A DNA stretch of 64,000 nucleotides from Anthoceros angustus (Eukaryota > Streptophyta > Anthocerotopsida > Anthocerotales > Anthocerotaceae). The stretch spans positions 744,001 through 808,000 of the forward strand of contig MU008173.1 in the NCBI GenBank assembly GCA_010909165.1. The letters are read 5' to 3'. Below are positions 23,001 through 35,803 of this stretch, in pieces. The notes beneath the pieces are model-generated. The model had not been told where the DNA came from and ran no database searches. It saw only the letters and a program-made list of their open reading frames with translations. Both the position numbers and the translations under genes were made by a program. Position 1 is the first letter of the stretch. Every line of letters begins with the position of its first letter.

Positions 23001-24156
23001 TGGGGGACATGGAGGTACTTGATCCATGCCTTGACGGCACGGATCCTACCTATGGGTTGGATTCTAAGGAGGAACTCTCACCGACCCATTCAAGAGCTCA
23101 CCGAGGAGGAGTACTGCACTGCGGCGAGCACAAGAGAGAGAGAGTCCTGAGGAGGTGGAGAGTGGGAGAGATTGCCCAACCAGCCAAGAGGGAGGAGAGC
23201 AAGAGGAGAACATGGGCTAGGCGGCTAGGAGGCCTGTGAGAGGTAATAGGGTAAGTGGCAAATAGCTAAAGGCCCATGTGTTATAGATCAAATCTTATCC
23301 TCCTCATAGTGGATGATAGAGCAGGCCTAGGACGGTAGGCTAAGACCGACAGTTTTGGGGGCCAAGTCGCTAGACGATCTGCATAAGAGCTCTTGATGAA
23401 ATGGAGGCAATGTTGGCCTAAAGTCTCTGGTTTGGGGAGCACGGGGTTTGGGAGGGTTCCGTGATCCAAGGTCAGAAGCCTCCGCCCTGCCAGGGGAGTT
23501 GAGAGACTATTGCCGGATCTGGGTGGCCGATCCGCAAGAGTGGTGGAAGGAGGGAGCCTTGTGGATCTCCTTGGAGGAGTCCTAAGGTCAAGAGGAAGGG
23601 GGTGGGGAAGTGTGGAGGTCTCCTTACTCATTCTAGAGCTTGTCTAGTACTACCTGTGAAGTTTTTCAGAGGCCAAGGTCAGGAGAAAAGACAAGGAGAG
23701 CCTGAGGTGTGGAAGACCAAAGGTTCAGAGGGCAAGAAGTCAAGAAGTGCACAAGAGTGAGGAGGTGGGGGTTAAGGAGAAGAATCCCGATTGGTGGATC
23801 TAACTGGATGGGCAAGAGAGAGAGAGAGAGAGAGGGTGTCACTTATCCACTTGATCCAAGTGGGCCCACCTTCTATTAATAGCCGACCGATCCCCGAGGA
23901 CCCCACTGAATAGAGGGTGGTTGCAGCAACTGGCCTCGTCTGCTGCTAAGGTAGCAACAGTGGTCAGCGTGGCTAAGATAGCCGAGTGGTGTTAGGATAG
24001 TAGCCGGGTCTCAGATCAGGCTGTCCGTGTTTGGTTGGATTGGCTATGTTTTGGTTGTCTTGACACGAAATCACCCCTTGGGTACTCTCAAGTCTACAAC
24101 GATAAGAGGGTAAATGTGGCCTCTTTGTGACCACTTGGTTTAGAAAATCACCCACA
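20066..24156 (+). mobile_element. LTR 3 of the Ty3/gypsy array (4091 bp)
   Basis: TGTGG start and CCACA end. It is the shortest LTR, mainly through many small deletions. It has a GA microsatellite near 23815-23835 and a shortened form of the inverted-repeat cluster at about 23842-23905. Confidence 0.75.
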
Positions 24157-24159
24157 TTT

Positions 24160-24179
24160 TGGCGCCGCTGTCGGGAGTG
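24160..24179 (+). promoter_or_regulatory. Primer binding site, tRNA-Asp type, unit 3
   Basis: TGGCGCCGCTGTCGGGAGTG lies three bases after the LTR 3 terminus. It resembles the complement of the plant tRNA-Asp 3' end with a few mismatches, and is the reference form for the damaged sites at 4364 and 14468. Confidence 0.7.
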
Positions 24180-24253
24180 TCATTGTTGTCAAGACCTTAG
24201 AGTAGACTAACCTTGTCTAGTAGTGTATTGGGAGTCTTGAGTGTGATACATGG

Positions 24254-25640
24254 ATGCTACCCATTGAGTCTCGAAAGTTCACCCACCGTGAAGAGAAGAC
24301 TCAAAGAAGAAGACAACGCCGTGCGTGGAGCGGCGAAGCATCGAGAGCCGAGGAGAGCACAGCAGCAACGACCTGGAGGAGCCAAGAAGCAACAGCTTAG
24401 GACCGATACCATCCTTGTCTTCCGACCTCCGCGGTCAACTTGTGCACCGTGAACTCAAGAACTTTTGACAAATGGCACAGAGATCCTGTTAGACCAACAA
24501 TCGCCGGATAGTGACGACCGCCATGGCGACTTCGGCCTTTTGCAATAACTACTACCATCCATACCCACCGTATGGAGAGAAGAAGGGTATGAAGATCCGA
24601 CGAGTTTGTTGAACGCTTTGAGCAACTAACCATTGCAAATCGTGAACTGGGATCAGCAAGATTCACTTTCTACGGAGTTCTTCATGGAGGGCCACCCAAG
24701 GGTACAAGAGAGTACCCCGCATCAAGACTCAAAGAACCTTCAACGAATCAAGAAAGCCTTTTGTGAGAGGTTCAGTGGAATAGATGAAGGCTACGTGTTG
24801 TCAAAGTTGGAGTTTTTGAGGAGAAGAAGGAAGGAGACTTGCAAGCTTATGTTGAGAGGTTCTTAACGTGATCGTAGTGGTCCTCACTCGATTATGTGCC
24901 ATTCGTGGTTGCTAAGGTTAGATCCCGATGGGCCGATGTGCCAAGCGGAGAAAGACGAGACAAGGCCATCAAGGCACTCAACTACGAAGAATCCAACCCT
25001 GGACAAGAAGAAGCACAAGAAGGAAAAGAAGAAGAAGAAGTCCAAGCGAGGAAGAAGGACAAGGGATCGCCGTGAGGAGGAAACTCGAGGAGAGTGACTC
25101 TCAAGACTGATTTGAGGACTTCCTGAGGATGAAACGGAGGAAACCCCAAGACGAAAGACGCAGGAAGAAGAAGAAGGTTGACGTCATAAGAAGAACCAAA
25201 GGCTCGAGGATCAAGGGAGCTGTATAAACAAGAGGTTGCTAGCAAGAAGGAAGTGAACAAGTCAAGAGGGAGGCCAAGAAGGTGCACAACAAGAAATGAA
25301 GATGGAGGAAATGATGAGCAAATTGAGAAGTTTCACCTCAACGCCGTGAAGGAGCATGAGAAGAGGAGAGTCATTCACCAGGCTAACCTGCTTTTGTTCC
25401 ACTTGTGGCTACCAAAGCACACCAAGTCCAACTGCGTGGCTAAGGTACACATGCTCGCCACGAGGAGTGGGGGGAACCCGCCGGAGGATACCTACCGCAT
25501 CCGTGAGGTTTCCTGCGGGGCATTCTCAAGATGCCCATGCCGATGTCATGGGAATCATGGGGCCGCATTCGTAACAACAAGTGCCTGTGTTGCCAACCAA
25601 GCAATGCAGGTCAACAGTTTTGGTCAATGCAAAATGCTCA
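24254..25640 (+). pseudogene. gag: gag remnant, unit 3
   Basis: The MLPIESES-type start is at 24254. It has the lysine-rich linker and a Cys/His-rich end at about 25390-25640, but the second knuckle is less recognisable than in unit 2. Multiple frameshifts. Confidence 0.65.
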
Positions 25641-27029
25641 GAAGAACAAGAAAAGAATGGAAGAACGGTGTGCCAAGACCCAGAAACCTGGAGAGCGGGG
25701 GAGTCCACTGCCCAAACGGGAAGAGAGAAGGAACCACCGAGAAGGTGATGAGGAGTTCGAAGGAGCCGGAGAAAAGAAGTTCCAAAGAAAAGGGAGAGGA
25801 ACCCGAGTTTCCACCGGACGGCCGGAAGTCATGGAGATGATAGAGGAGGAATTGACCAAGACAACAAACCGCCGAGCTCGTGATCCCGGAGATCGCAGAA
25901 GTCCTCTCGGTTAGCAACCGCTGCTAAGGCGGCCGCTGTTAAGCAACCGCCGACGTTGCTAAGGGAGCAACCGCGATCGCTGGGGAAGAAGGAGGGACCG
26001 ATCGAGGACCATTTAACCTTGCCAAGCCATCATGGATCGCAGCCATATTACGCTTGGTCAACTATTGAAGGACAACCAAGTACTGTGCAACAAGTTCGAG
26101 GGCCTTGCAAGAGGCAACCCAAGAGGAAGAGGCGATTGCCCAAGCCAGACCAAGGGTGCCGACCCTACAACAACCTAGTGTCCATGATATGACCAAGGGC
26201 CGGAGTCGCAAGTAGAGATCTCGCTCAAGGGTTCCCCGGATACCGGATCCGGTGAACATCATGACGGCAAGCAATTGAGCATACCACAATGAGATTACGA
26301 CATGTCAAAAATGCACTGTGGAGAATCAAGGGAGTAACCACCATCATAGGGACCATTCCCTATCTCATGGACTATGTGGTTATCCAAAGACAAGGCGCTG
26401 TGGCACGACATCCTATTGGGAAGGACCTCCGTATGGCTCAAGATGCAAGATGACTTGGGGAGGAAGTGGCTTTTAAGCCAATGGATTGGGACCCCAAGAC
26501 GAAGGAGGGCCGAATTTGTTTGAGTTGGAGCAGGATACCCACTGTGGGGAGACTCCTACAAAGAACGGAAGGATACACATCACCGAGAAACATCCGACCG
26601 GAGGAAGAAGGAGGAATCGACAAATTTCCTTGCACATATCGCATGGTCGATGAGGAGGAAGAGTATAGGAGGGATATCCCTTACTCCTCAATTTGGTGGA
26701 TCTGGTTCATGGAGGACCGCACCAGGAAGGAGATGCAACCGCTGCTAACGAGGGCTTGCTAAGGAAGCATCACCAACAAGGAAGTTGCTAAGGAAGGATC
26801 GAGGAGGGCAACAGCAGAGAGGGTGAGCTGGATCATTCGATTCACCTCCGAGGACCTATTTAGGAGTGATGAGGGAAGAGGACCTCGTGAACCGGAGGAA
26901 GGGTTTGGTGAGAGTTCGACCCGTGGAGCGAGAATGGGTACAAGCGAGAGATTAAGGATGTGGAGGTATTGCTCGAAGGTGCTGAAGTTTGCACGCCGGA
27001 ACCAGCGTTGGAAGAAGGAATGAAAGCCT

Positions 27030-28215
27030 TGCCGAGTTCATCGACGTGTTTGCTCGAGGTGATGATATGAAGGGATTCCCAAGAAGTGGGGAGCATAGGA
27101 TCGATTTGGAGCCGTGAGCGACTCCGGCGACCCCCAATACAAGCCGAACCCAAAGTACTCATCAAGGTGAAGGAGCAGCTTGAATTGTACTTGAAGGCGA
27201 CGCCATCTATCCAATCGAACACGGAGTGGGTGGCTCCGTTGTGGTTCAAGAAGTACCGGAAAGATTCGAGTATGCCAAGACCGAGGAAGCTCAACAAAGC
27301 AACCAAGAAGGACCATTTCCTCGCCATTCATCGACAACATCCCGGATTTGGTGGTCGGAAGATGTGTGTACTGCTCTGACGCACTGGGTACAATCACCGT
27401 GCACTTGAGGGAGAGTGACCGCCTCTAGCCTTCACAACGGATTGGGGACCTTCGACAAGAGGAGTGCTCGATTGACGGGCGGGTTCCTTCATGAGCATGG
27501 TTGAGATCTTCAAGGAGTATCTCCACAAGTTCATGGAGGTATTCCTAGATGATTTTGTGTGTTTGGGAGTGTGGAGGAGCACCGGATCACGGCGGCAGCT
27601 TGGCGAGGTGTCGTGAAACTCAACTTTGCCTACATCCCGAGAAATGCTACTTTGGCATGCGGAGGGATTTTGTTGGGGCAGTAATTTCAGCACGGGCATC
27701 AAGTTGATCCGCATAAGGTGAAGATGATTGTTGCCCGAAGCTAACAACTCTCAAGGAACTCCGGGGTTCCTTGGCATGGTGGGCTACCGACGCTTTGTGC
27801 CTAACTTTGCTAGGAGGGCTCGACCGGACCTTGTTGAGGAAGGACCAAGAGTGGACCGACAAATGAGAGGGAGGCAGATTTCAAGATTTGAGGACCTGGT
27901 AATGCCCAACCCTCAAGGGACCGGATTGAACAAGAAGTTCCGTTGTACGTGATGTTTCCGCCGCCATTGGTACGCCTTGAGCCGGATGACAAGAAGAGGG
28001 ACTACCCAATCTACTACGCGGACGAACTCACCGGCGCGGAGTACACAACAACCGAAAGGGAAGCCCTTGGGATGGTGTATTCAAGAAGGAAGTTTCGCCA
28101 TTATCTCCTCTCCTATGAGTTTGTGTTCCATGTTGACCATTTTGCTCTCAAGCATCTTGTCAACAAGGCGGATCTTCGGTCGCATAGCTCGTTGGATCTT
28201 CCGCTGTAAGAGTTC
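27030..28215 (+). pseudogene. pol: Reverse transcriptase and RNase H remnant, unit 3
   Basis: The RT N-terminal block KVKEQLELYLKATPSIQSNT lies in a 97-codon open piece (27086-27379). The F-L-D-D-F motif is at 27542-27556. RNase H is kept in an 88-codon open piece (27943-28209) with TTEREALGMVYSRRKFRHYL and FVFHVDHFALKHLVNKADL. Confidence 0.8.
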
Positions 28216-28569
28216 ACCACGGTGGAGACACGTGAGGGGAAGCATGTGAACCGACTACTTGTCTCGCTTGAAGACGGAAGGTGGAGCATGATCAAGAAGA
28301 TCATTTTCCGGATGAAGCTTTTGTTGGAGGAGGAAGAGGAGAGTGCTAGGCCCAATGCCAAGTTGACTGAAACGGAGGTACAAGACCAAATGAGAAGGGA
28401 GGGAGAAGTTTGCCACCTATGAGGAGGTCTTTCGCTTTTAGCAATGGTCGATACCAATGCATCACACAACAAAGAACAGAGGTTGTTCCTATACTTCCGC
28501 ACTGCTGTTAAGCGACAAGATGCAGTGGTAGATGGAGTTGAGAGGTTGTGGGTCAAGGATGGTCAAAAG

Positions 28570-29330
28570 GACCGGGTTCTGCTGCATGAGGAGGAGGTCA
28601 CGCCGCCAACGTGACTGTAAGAAGATCTTGGAGGCGTGGTATTGGTGGCCAACCTTGCACGATGCTAGGGAGTTCATCAAGCTGCCAGGATGCATGTCAA
28701 AGGGTTGAAGCCAACCAGACCACACAAGGGCCATTGGTCCCTATCCTAGCCTTGGCGCCTTTGAGAAGTGGGGATTGACTTCAATGATTCCCAAGACCAA
28801 GGGAGCCAACCAATATATTCGTAGCAACGACCACTGCACGCATGGTGGAAGCTCAAGCCTTGCCCGTGGACACAGAAATGTGGTGGCTGTGTTCTTGTTT
28901 GAGCATCATCAAGGTACATGGTGCTGGAGTTGGTTAGTGGTACCCATTTCATCAACGAGGTGATCTCACACATGGTGAAGTACTTCAACATCACCACGTG
29001 AAGACCACCCCTACAACCCCAAGGCGAATGGACTCACGAGAAAGCTAATGGATTGCTTTGCAGATCCTCAACAAGTTAACCATCACCTACACCTACGATT
29101 GGGACCGGAAGCTTCACCTGCCAGGGCGACAGTGAGAAGGTGACCACACAATGCACTCTACTACCTCACCTATGGGCACTCACCACCATGCCCATTGAGT
29201 TTGAAGTGCCAACGCTGAGAGTCCAAGAGCATAGAGGATGACGGTGGAGGAGAGCCGCTTGGAGAGGCTCATAGGCTTTGTTCAAGACATGGAGACAGGA
29301 ACAAGCCTTGGCGCCCCATGTAACGTCCCA
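28570..29330 (+). pseudogene. pol: Integrase remnant, unit 3
   Basis: The zinc-finger and core blocks follow in order, with a WWPTLHD-type segment near 28645 and GTHF-like sequence near 28938. Sequence at the catalytic aspartate site is shortened further than in units 1 and 2 (about 28932-28942). Confidence 0.72.
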
Positions 29331-29575
29331 AGAGAAGAGGAAGGAATGGCATGACCTAAGTTGCAAAAACAAGAGTACGTTGTTCCGGGACTTGCTGTCA
29401 GATGACAACAGTACATGCACTTCGAAGTCGCATCTTAGATGGATGGGTCCCGGTGCCGCAAGTGTTCGACAATGGATCCATACAACAGATGATTTCCTCG
29501 CTACAACCGTGGTCAATGGTTGGCGTGAAGAAGTATTATTACTTGGCGGGACGCCAACAAATGAGAAGGGGAGTA

Positions 29576-32500
29576 TGTGGTGACCACATGGGTACTGCAT
29601 TTAAAAGGAGTGTTTTTTTGTTTTGTGTTTAAGTTGTGAGAATCGTGGAGTTGGAATGTGAAGTAGGTTAGGAAATAAGAAAAGTCTACTAGAGCCTAGT
29701 AGGAGGAAGAGAGTCTAGTCCCGATCCCGGATGTAACCCCTGAGGGTTGGCTGCTCGACCGTTGTTAACACGGGACGCTGATGGTCAGACTGTTATGACA
29801 AAGAACCGACTGGGGAGCTATGGTAGCAACCAAGTCGGAGTTATTTTCCGATAAATTCGAAATCCAATTGAGCGAAATCATTGGAAATACCCAACGGAAG
29901 TAACGGGGGGTCCTATAGCAATTAAGTCCATGGAAGGAGGAATTAAGTCGAGGCACGCCTCAAGCTCGAGCGTGGACGAGACCGAGCGAACGGCGAGGAA
30001 CGGGCGGCACGGAGTCTGGAGGCATCGGCCGCGACGAGCGCAGGAGAAGGCCGAATCGTTGAGTGGCAGTCCGGATGCGGCGATGAAGCGGTAGAAAGCA
30101 GGCCGAGCGGTGACTCCTGGCGGGCGAGGGGAGCGAGCAACGGCGATTGGTGAAGCTGCGCGCATGGCGGGGCAAGCAGCGCGGCAGAATTCCAACTGGG
30201 GAATAATCGGGCCGAGCAGCCCGGAAGTGGGCGGCGGCGCGACGGCCGGTAATGGAGAAGAAATCGAGGAGAGCGGTGGATCGAAGGAGGGCCGAGGAAT
30301 TGCCGCAGGAAAGAGGTGGCGTGCACGGGTAGGGTGCAATTGCGGCACGCACTAAGGGAGCTGCGGATTGGCGGGCGAGACGGCGCACTGTGGGGGTCAC
30401 CGCTCAACCGTGGTTGGATACCCGCACTCACATATTTGAGTGGCGAATTGGCTTGAGCCGAGCAAAGCATGTTGACGTAGTGGAATTGAGGGTTCCAATT
30501 CCGTGGTGGTGCTCAGCCGGATCGGGTCCTAAAAATAGTGACGGTGGAATAGAGGGTGGTCGGACGCTGTGTCGTGGGGACACGAGATACCAAGCCGAGG
30601 CAAGAGACAATGTAGGAGGAGGTTGATGGATTCCAAGAAAAATCAGGCACTCGCCAATCGTGGAGATGGGTACGAGGAGCCGAGCGCACCCTAGGGGATC
30701 CTTGCCAGCCGAAGAAATTTCGAGAGGAGTCGACTCGAAAGGCGACCCCAAGACGTAAGGCTTGTGGGGAAGTCGCGGTAGCCGGACACTTTGCTCAGAA
30801 CTCTAAGCTCGCCACGACAAGGAGCATGGGACCTAAGAAGAACACTCCGGTGGCCATTGAGGCCATTACCACCGCCCAATGGCCCAACATGGGGCAATCG
30901 GAGAGTGAAAGCGGTTCTTGGTGGCTAAGCATCACTTGTCCTTCATGGACAAAAAGTGGTGCCAAGACTGTAGTTGGTTGGAATGCTGACACATGAGGGA
31001 GAAGGCCAGGGAAGGCAACACGAGAACCAACCCCGCACTGAATATTCATTGTTCCAGTGCCTATGAGAGGCCTCAAGAGGAATGTGGTGGAATAATCATT
31101 GATCCTTTCAGAAGCCATCTCCCAAAAGCCGGAGGCACAAGTCGCCATTGCTCCCACATTGTCTAGGGTGGAGAATGGCTGGGTCACCAACAAGTTAGAC
31201 CGAGGGCCGGATTAGCCAGTGGATCCTGGCTCTCACTCACTAAGAAGCTAGAGCACACGACCATTTTCTTGTCTTTCTATGAGGTGGTGAGAGGGTCCAA
31301 GATAGATTGGGCTAGGATGTTCTATGACACAAGATGTGGAGAGAGGGACCACTTGACCCTACCATCACCCCTCCGCCCTCTATCTCCCTTCTTAATCCAC
31401 GTTTTGACCATGCCAAGTTGCCGGAGGGATAGAGATGGTCTCACCTTTCCATGCCCGGAGGCCGTGTTTGAAAGAAGGAAGCCCAAAGAGGAGTCGAGGA
31501 AGAGGCCATCTCCAGTGGCAGGAGTGAAGATGAGAAGTCCAAGTGTCCATGAAGAGGAATGTGGCTAAGGTCACGGCAACAAAGCAACTGGAGTTAAGAC
31601 CCCAACAGCACCAAGAGAGTCCGAGCAACAGGGACTCCAACCACTCCTAGAGCCACAAGAGCACGACGGGAGCTCACCGATGTACAGACAAGGAAAGGCC
31701 AGCAAGCCTGCAGAGCCGTGGGAAACCAGTCAACAGGAGGAATCACCAACCTTGGGCACGCCGAGCCGATCCGAGAAAGTCACTACTGCTCAAGGTGACC
31801 TCAAGTATACCCCTAAGTGGTCGGGGGAGAGCCGGCCATGAAGATAGGAAGGAGGAACCCATCCCCAAGGGTTTGGGGCCTAACATCACCGCAAGAGCGG
31901 TCTCGGCTATGGCACGACTAGGTGAGATGGAGGACCGATAGCTCGTCCTCTTTGTTAGGTTTACAAAGAGGGGAAGCAACAGGAGCAAAGGAGCTCCAGG
32001 AATGAAGGAGAAGGAGGTCTTGAGGAAGGCGAAGTGGAAATAAAGAAGGTCCGAGAAGAGTTGCAAGACCAAGGATCGGGAAACCCTCATGGTTCACCTT
32101 CCTGACGACAAAGCACCATAGGGGAGCCGCACGTCATCTCGATGCGCAAGTAAACCGGATGCCTACGCCACAAGAAGGAGAGGGACGAGGCAAGGAAAGG
32201 TCGGAAAGAGGCCAAGAGGGCTGTGGATTGCAAGGAGAGCCACCGTGGAAGATGCGAGCCTCCATGGAAGAATCGTCGAGTTAGCAACACCGAGGAGGTT
32301 GCTAAGCAAGCAACCGCCGCTAAGGAAGCAACCTGCACTGCTAAGGGAGCAACAGCTCCAAGACCAGCTACAACAAGGAAGAAGGGGCAACAGTAAGACT
32401 GTGAGGAGGACAAACAGCTGTGGGAGCGGGTAAGCACCGCCTAAGAAGTCTAACTTCCCAATGGTGCATTAGATTGAGGGATGCTTATCAAGATAACCAT

Positions 32501-33796
32501 GTGCCCGGATTCTCCTTGGAGAGAAGATTGTCTCCCGAAAGTTTATGTTGTTGTGGGCATGTGGGGACATGGAGGTACTTGATCCATGCCTTGACGGCAC
32601 GGATCCTACCTATGGGTTGGATTCTTAAGGAGGAAACTCTCACCGACCCATCCAGATTCAAGAGCTCACCGAGGAGGAGTACCGACTATGCGAGCACAAG
32701 AGAGAGAGGAGTCCTGAGGAGGTGGAGATTTTATGGGAGAGATTGCCCAACCAGCCAAGAGGGAGGAGAGCAAGAGGAGAACATGGGGCTAGGCGGCCTA
32801 GGAGGCCTGTGGAGAGGTAATAGGGTAAGGCCTCAAATAGCTAAAGGCCCATGTGTTATAGATCAGAATCTTATCCTCCTCATAGTGGATGTAATTAATA
32901 GATAGGCCTCTAGGATTGGTAGGCTAAGACCGATTGGTGGCGCCCAAGCCAGGGTGATCTTGGGTATAAGAGGCGCCCTCTTGATGAAATGTAAGCAATG
33001 TTGGCCTAAAGTCTCTGTTTTGAGTACACGGGTTTGGGAGGGTTCCTGATCCAAAGGGTAAGCCTGCACCGCCTCCGCCTTAGGGGAGTGAGAAGACTAC
33101 TGTTGCCCAGATCCGGTGGCCGATCCGCAAGAGTGGTGGAAAGCAAGGGAGGGAGCCTTGTGGATCTCCTTGGAGGAGTCCTCAAGGTCAAGAGGAAGGG
33201 GGTGAAGCCGGGAGGTCCCCTCCTTTACTCATTCTCTGCAGCTTGTCTAGTACTCACCAGGTGTTTAAGTTTTTCAGAAAGTGTCGGGAGGAGAAAAGAA
33301 GACAAGGCGAGAGCCTGTGTGTGGAAGACCAAAGGCCGAGAGGAGGCAAGGAAGTCAAGAAGTGCTACAAGAGTGAGAGGAGGGTTATGAGCAGAATCGA
33401 TTGGTGGATCTAACCGTGGATGGGCAAGAGAGAGAGAGAGAGAGAGAGAGGGTCGCCTTATCCACTTGGATCCCGTGGGTCCCACCTTCTATTAATAGCC
33501 GACCGATCCCAAGGTGGACCCCACTGCATAGAGGGTGGTTGCTAAGCAAGCAACCGGTCCCGTCTGCTGCTAAGGTAGCATCAGGTCGCGGCCAAGATAG
33601 CCATGTGTCCGAGTATTGTTAGGATAGTAGTCTCGGTCTCAGAATCGCTATATGTTTGTGTTCCGTTGTTGGATTGGCTATGTTTTGGTTGTCTTGACAC
33701 GAAATCACTCCCTTGGGTACGAATCTCAAGTCTACAACGATAAAGAGGGTAAATGTGGCCTCTTTGTGACCACTTGGTTTAGAAAATCACTCCACA
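29576..33796 (+). mobile_element. LTR 4 of the Ty3/gypsy array, right boundary (4221 bp)
   Basis: TGTGG start; it ends CCACA at 33796, where the array stops and unrelated sequence begins instead of the primer binding site. This fixes the LTR 3' terminus. It carries a 161-codon open piece (32420-32905), a GA microsatellite (about 33428-33451) and the inverted-repeat cluster at about 33482-33517. Confidence 0.78.
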
Positions 33797-35377
33797 ATTA
33801 CATATTACTCCAACCTTCTTGTTACCTCTTGCAGGTGTTGAAGAAGATGAAATTCTCCATGAGGAGAGTTTGGATTCGGGCGAAAGGTGTAAGGTCCTTT
33901 GCCCCGCCCTCGGCCTCGACCTCTACCTCTGCCTCTTCTAGTGAACATCACCATGTTGTCTGGTGGAGCGCGTGTCACGACGACGGCTTGAGTCCTCATG
34001 TATTATGGCTCCTATTAATTCGTTTAAGCTGATATCCAGCGTTGGGGAGCCAGTGGACGCCATTTCCTTCTTAGCATTACGAAGGACCGCATTTTGTGTT
34101 GTCACAAATGCCCAATAGGAAGGTGGTAATGTGGATAAGAGATTGATGAATGCATTTTTCTCGGAGATCTTCTCGCCAGATGCTGCTTCGAATTTTTTTA
34201 AGCCAATCTAAAAGCACTGATATGGCTCTCAATGGAATTGTTTTCTCTCATCTTGAGATTCTGGAAATTTCGGGTGGCCGTCAATATGCTCATCACATCA
34301 TTGGAGGCATATATTTGGGCAAGATGGTCCCACATTTCCTTGGAGGTTCCTGCTTCAGAGACTTGTGGAACCATTGATTCGGTAAGTCCACTTATGATGA
34401 TATCCTGAGCCTTTTGATCCTTAATGTCCCACTCTTCCTGAATGTCCCACTCTGCCGCATTCTCCGTGAACCATAGTTGTATGTGAGTCATGTTTCTTCT
34501 TCTTCCACTCTGCGTCCCATTTGGCTCTTTCTTCTAAAAGCCAGTTTTTAAGCTTTTCGGCGTCCTCGTTTGAATTTGTAACCTCGTCAATCACTTGCTC
34601 CTCAAACATTGCAGTTGATGTTCAATGAAGAAAGTTGGAACATGCTTGACGCGGAGTCCTTTTGATAACTTTGGGAGTAACGCGTGAGCACATGCTGCAC
34701 TTCTTCATTGTTTTGTTGTTGCAAATATCTGTATTGCTCCAGACAGAAAGATTAGAAGTATTAACTTCTTCAACAGTTAATTTCTCAACACCTTTAGAGA
34801 TTAGATGTATCTCTTGGGTGAGGTAATTCAATCTCTCATCAGTTGAAGTATGAATTTCTATAACTTCTGATCTAATGGAATTGAGTGATTGTTGCAATTT
34901 ATTTGGGTTAGGAAAGAAAGTCCTAGTCTTTGTATTGATGAATTGAGAAATTGCTGACTCAATAGCACCTATTTGGTAACGACTAAAGGTGGAGAGCAAG
35001 GCCCTTCTAGCTAATATGATGGACTTCACTCTATGTTTTGACTTAGAGAGAAGAGCAGATATCAAATTACAAACATGGACTTCAAGCAAATCATATTCAT
35101 GTTGGGAGTCGGGATCAAACTCCTCTGATGAAACTTCTATGAAATCCTTTTGTTGCCTCCTCTTTCTCTGGGTCTTGACTTTCCTCCTTCTTCCTTGTTC
35201 GCTAGGATTTGGGAAATCCACGATGAGCGAAAAGAGAATGGATGCACAAGTTGCGCATCCTTAGAAAACTTGATTGCTGCCCAAGATGAAGTCTCCGCGA
35301 TGCATGATTCGCAAACGATGAAGATTAGAGTAGCATTGGGCAGAGGATAGTGTAGAGCTCAAGCATAGAGAGCTATG
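33797..35377 (-). pseudogene. gag: Ty1/copia-type gag remnant (element A), cut by the Ty3/gypsy array
   Basis: Read on the minus strand, the first part (35221-34622) is an open 199-codon piece of charged, helical-looking sequence. It is followed by typical copia gag of the UBN2 kind: QDIIISGLTESMVPQVSEAG, MWDHLAQIYASNDVMSILTA and SIESHISAF (about 34400-34200). It continues at about 34190-33960 with NLLSTLPPSYWAFVTTQNAV and LDISLNELIGAIIHEDSSRR. A frameshift or stop separates the pieces. The gag reading runs almost to 33797 and is then replaced by the LTR of the array, so the array seems to have inserted here or recombined with it. No pol of this element is in the window. Confidence 0.75.
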
Positions 35378-35389
35378 GCTCTGATACCA
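35378..35389 (-). promoter_or_regulatory. Copia primer binding site, initiator tRNA-Met type
   Basis: On the minus strand the sequence reads TGGTATCAGAGC immediately after the LTR end. This is the standard plant Ty1/copia site complementary to initiator tRNA-Met. It fixes the orientation of element A. Confidence 0.88.
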
Positions 35390-35803
35390 TGATGAGAATC
35401 AATAGCTCTTAGGCACAAAGTGCTAGAATACAATGAATTAAGAAATCAAAGAGTACAAGCCTATTTAAAGGCCATATGGTTGCAACCATAAGTTGTTGCA
35501 ACCAACTTGTAACCATAAAGTAGTTATAACTAATAACTACCATCTACTAACTACCAAAAAATAACTACCTATGCCCTAGCATTTAATTAATCATTAAATG
35601 CTATTGCCCTAGAAGGTCATATATTTCATCATATTCTATATATTGGCATGGTAGCCAACATCATGGGTATTTATGTCATCTGTATGTATGTATAAATGCA
35701 GGTGTGTGAGGTATAATAGCATATCAAGGGTCTTGTGAGAGAAAGAGAGGCCCAACCCCTCTGTAGCTTTACAGGGTATGTCTAGACCCACGAGTCTCTA
35801 ACA
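35390..35803 (-). mobile_element. 5' LTR of copia element A (414 bp)
   Basis: On the minus strand it begins TGTTAGAGAC at 35803 and ends CTCATCA at 35390, directly before the primer binding site. Only this LTR is visible; the other would lie beyond the inserted array. It is AT-rich and holds short repeats of a TTGCAACCA-type word near 35475-35515. Confidence 0.7.

Larger units (their letters stand above)
24157..29575 (+). mobile_element. Internal region 3 of the Ty3/gypsy array
   Basis: 5.42 kb between LTR 3 and LTR 4. Its primer binding site at 24160-24179 is the cleanest of the three. Gag starts at 24254; the capsid-like block is at about 24580-24890, the lysine-rich linker at about 25005-25070, and pol runs from about 27030. 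The stretch 25900-27000 is the unassigned region also seen in the other units. Confidence 0.85.
1..33796 (+). repeat. Tandem array of a Ty3/gypsy LTR retrotransposon, about 3.4 units
   Basis: The same unit of roughly 9.5-10.2 kb recurs: its integrase tail is seen near 5, 9620, 19867 and 29364. Each unit reads LTR, primer binding site, gag, reverse transcriptase, RNase H, integrase, then the next LTR, with one LTR between neighbouring internal regions. That architecture is what unequal recombination between LTRs, or insertion of linked copies, produces. The RT-RNase H-integrase order puts the element in the Ty3/gypsy group. The array stops at the exact LTR terminus at 33796, and unrelated sequence follows. 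The left end lies outside the window, so total copy number and target-site duplications cannot be judged. Confidence 0.9.

Noticed and set aside
33797-33801. Target-site duplication of the gypsy array
   Set aside because: The bases after 33796 are known but the left end of the array is outside the window, so a duplication cannot be tested.
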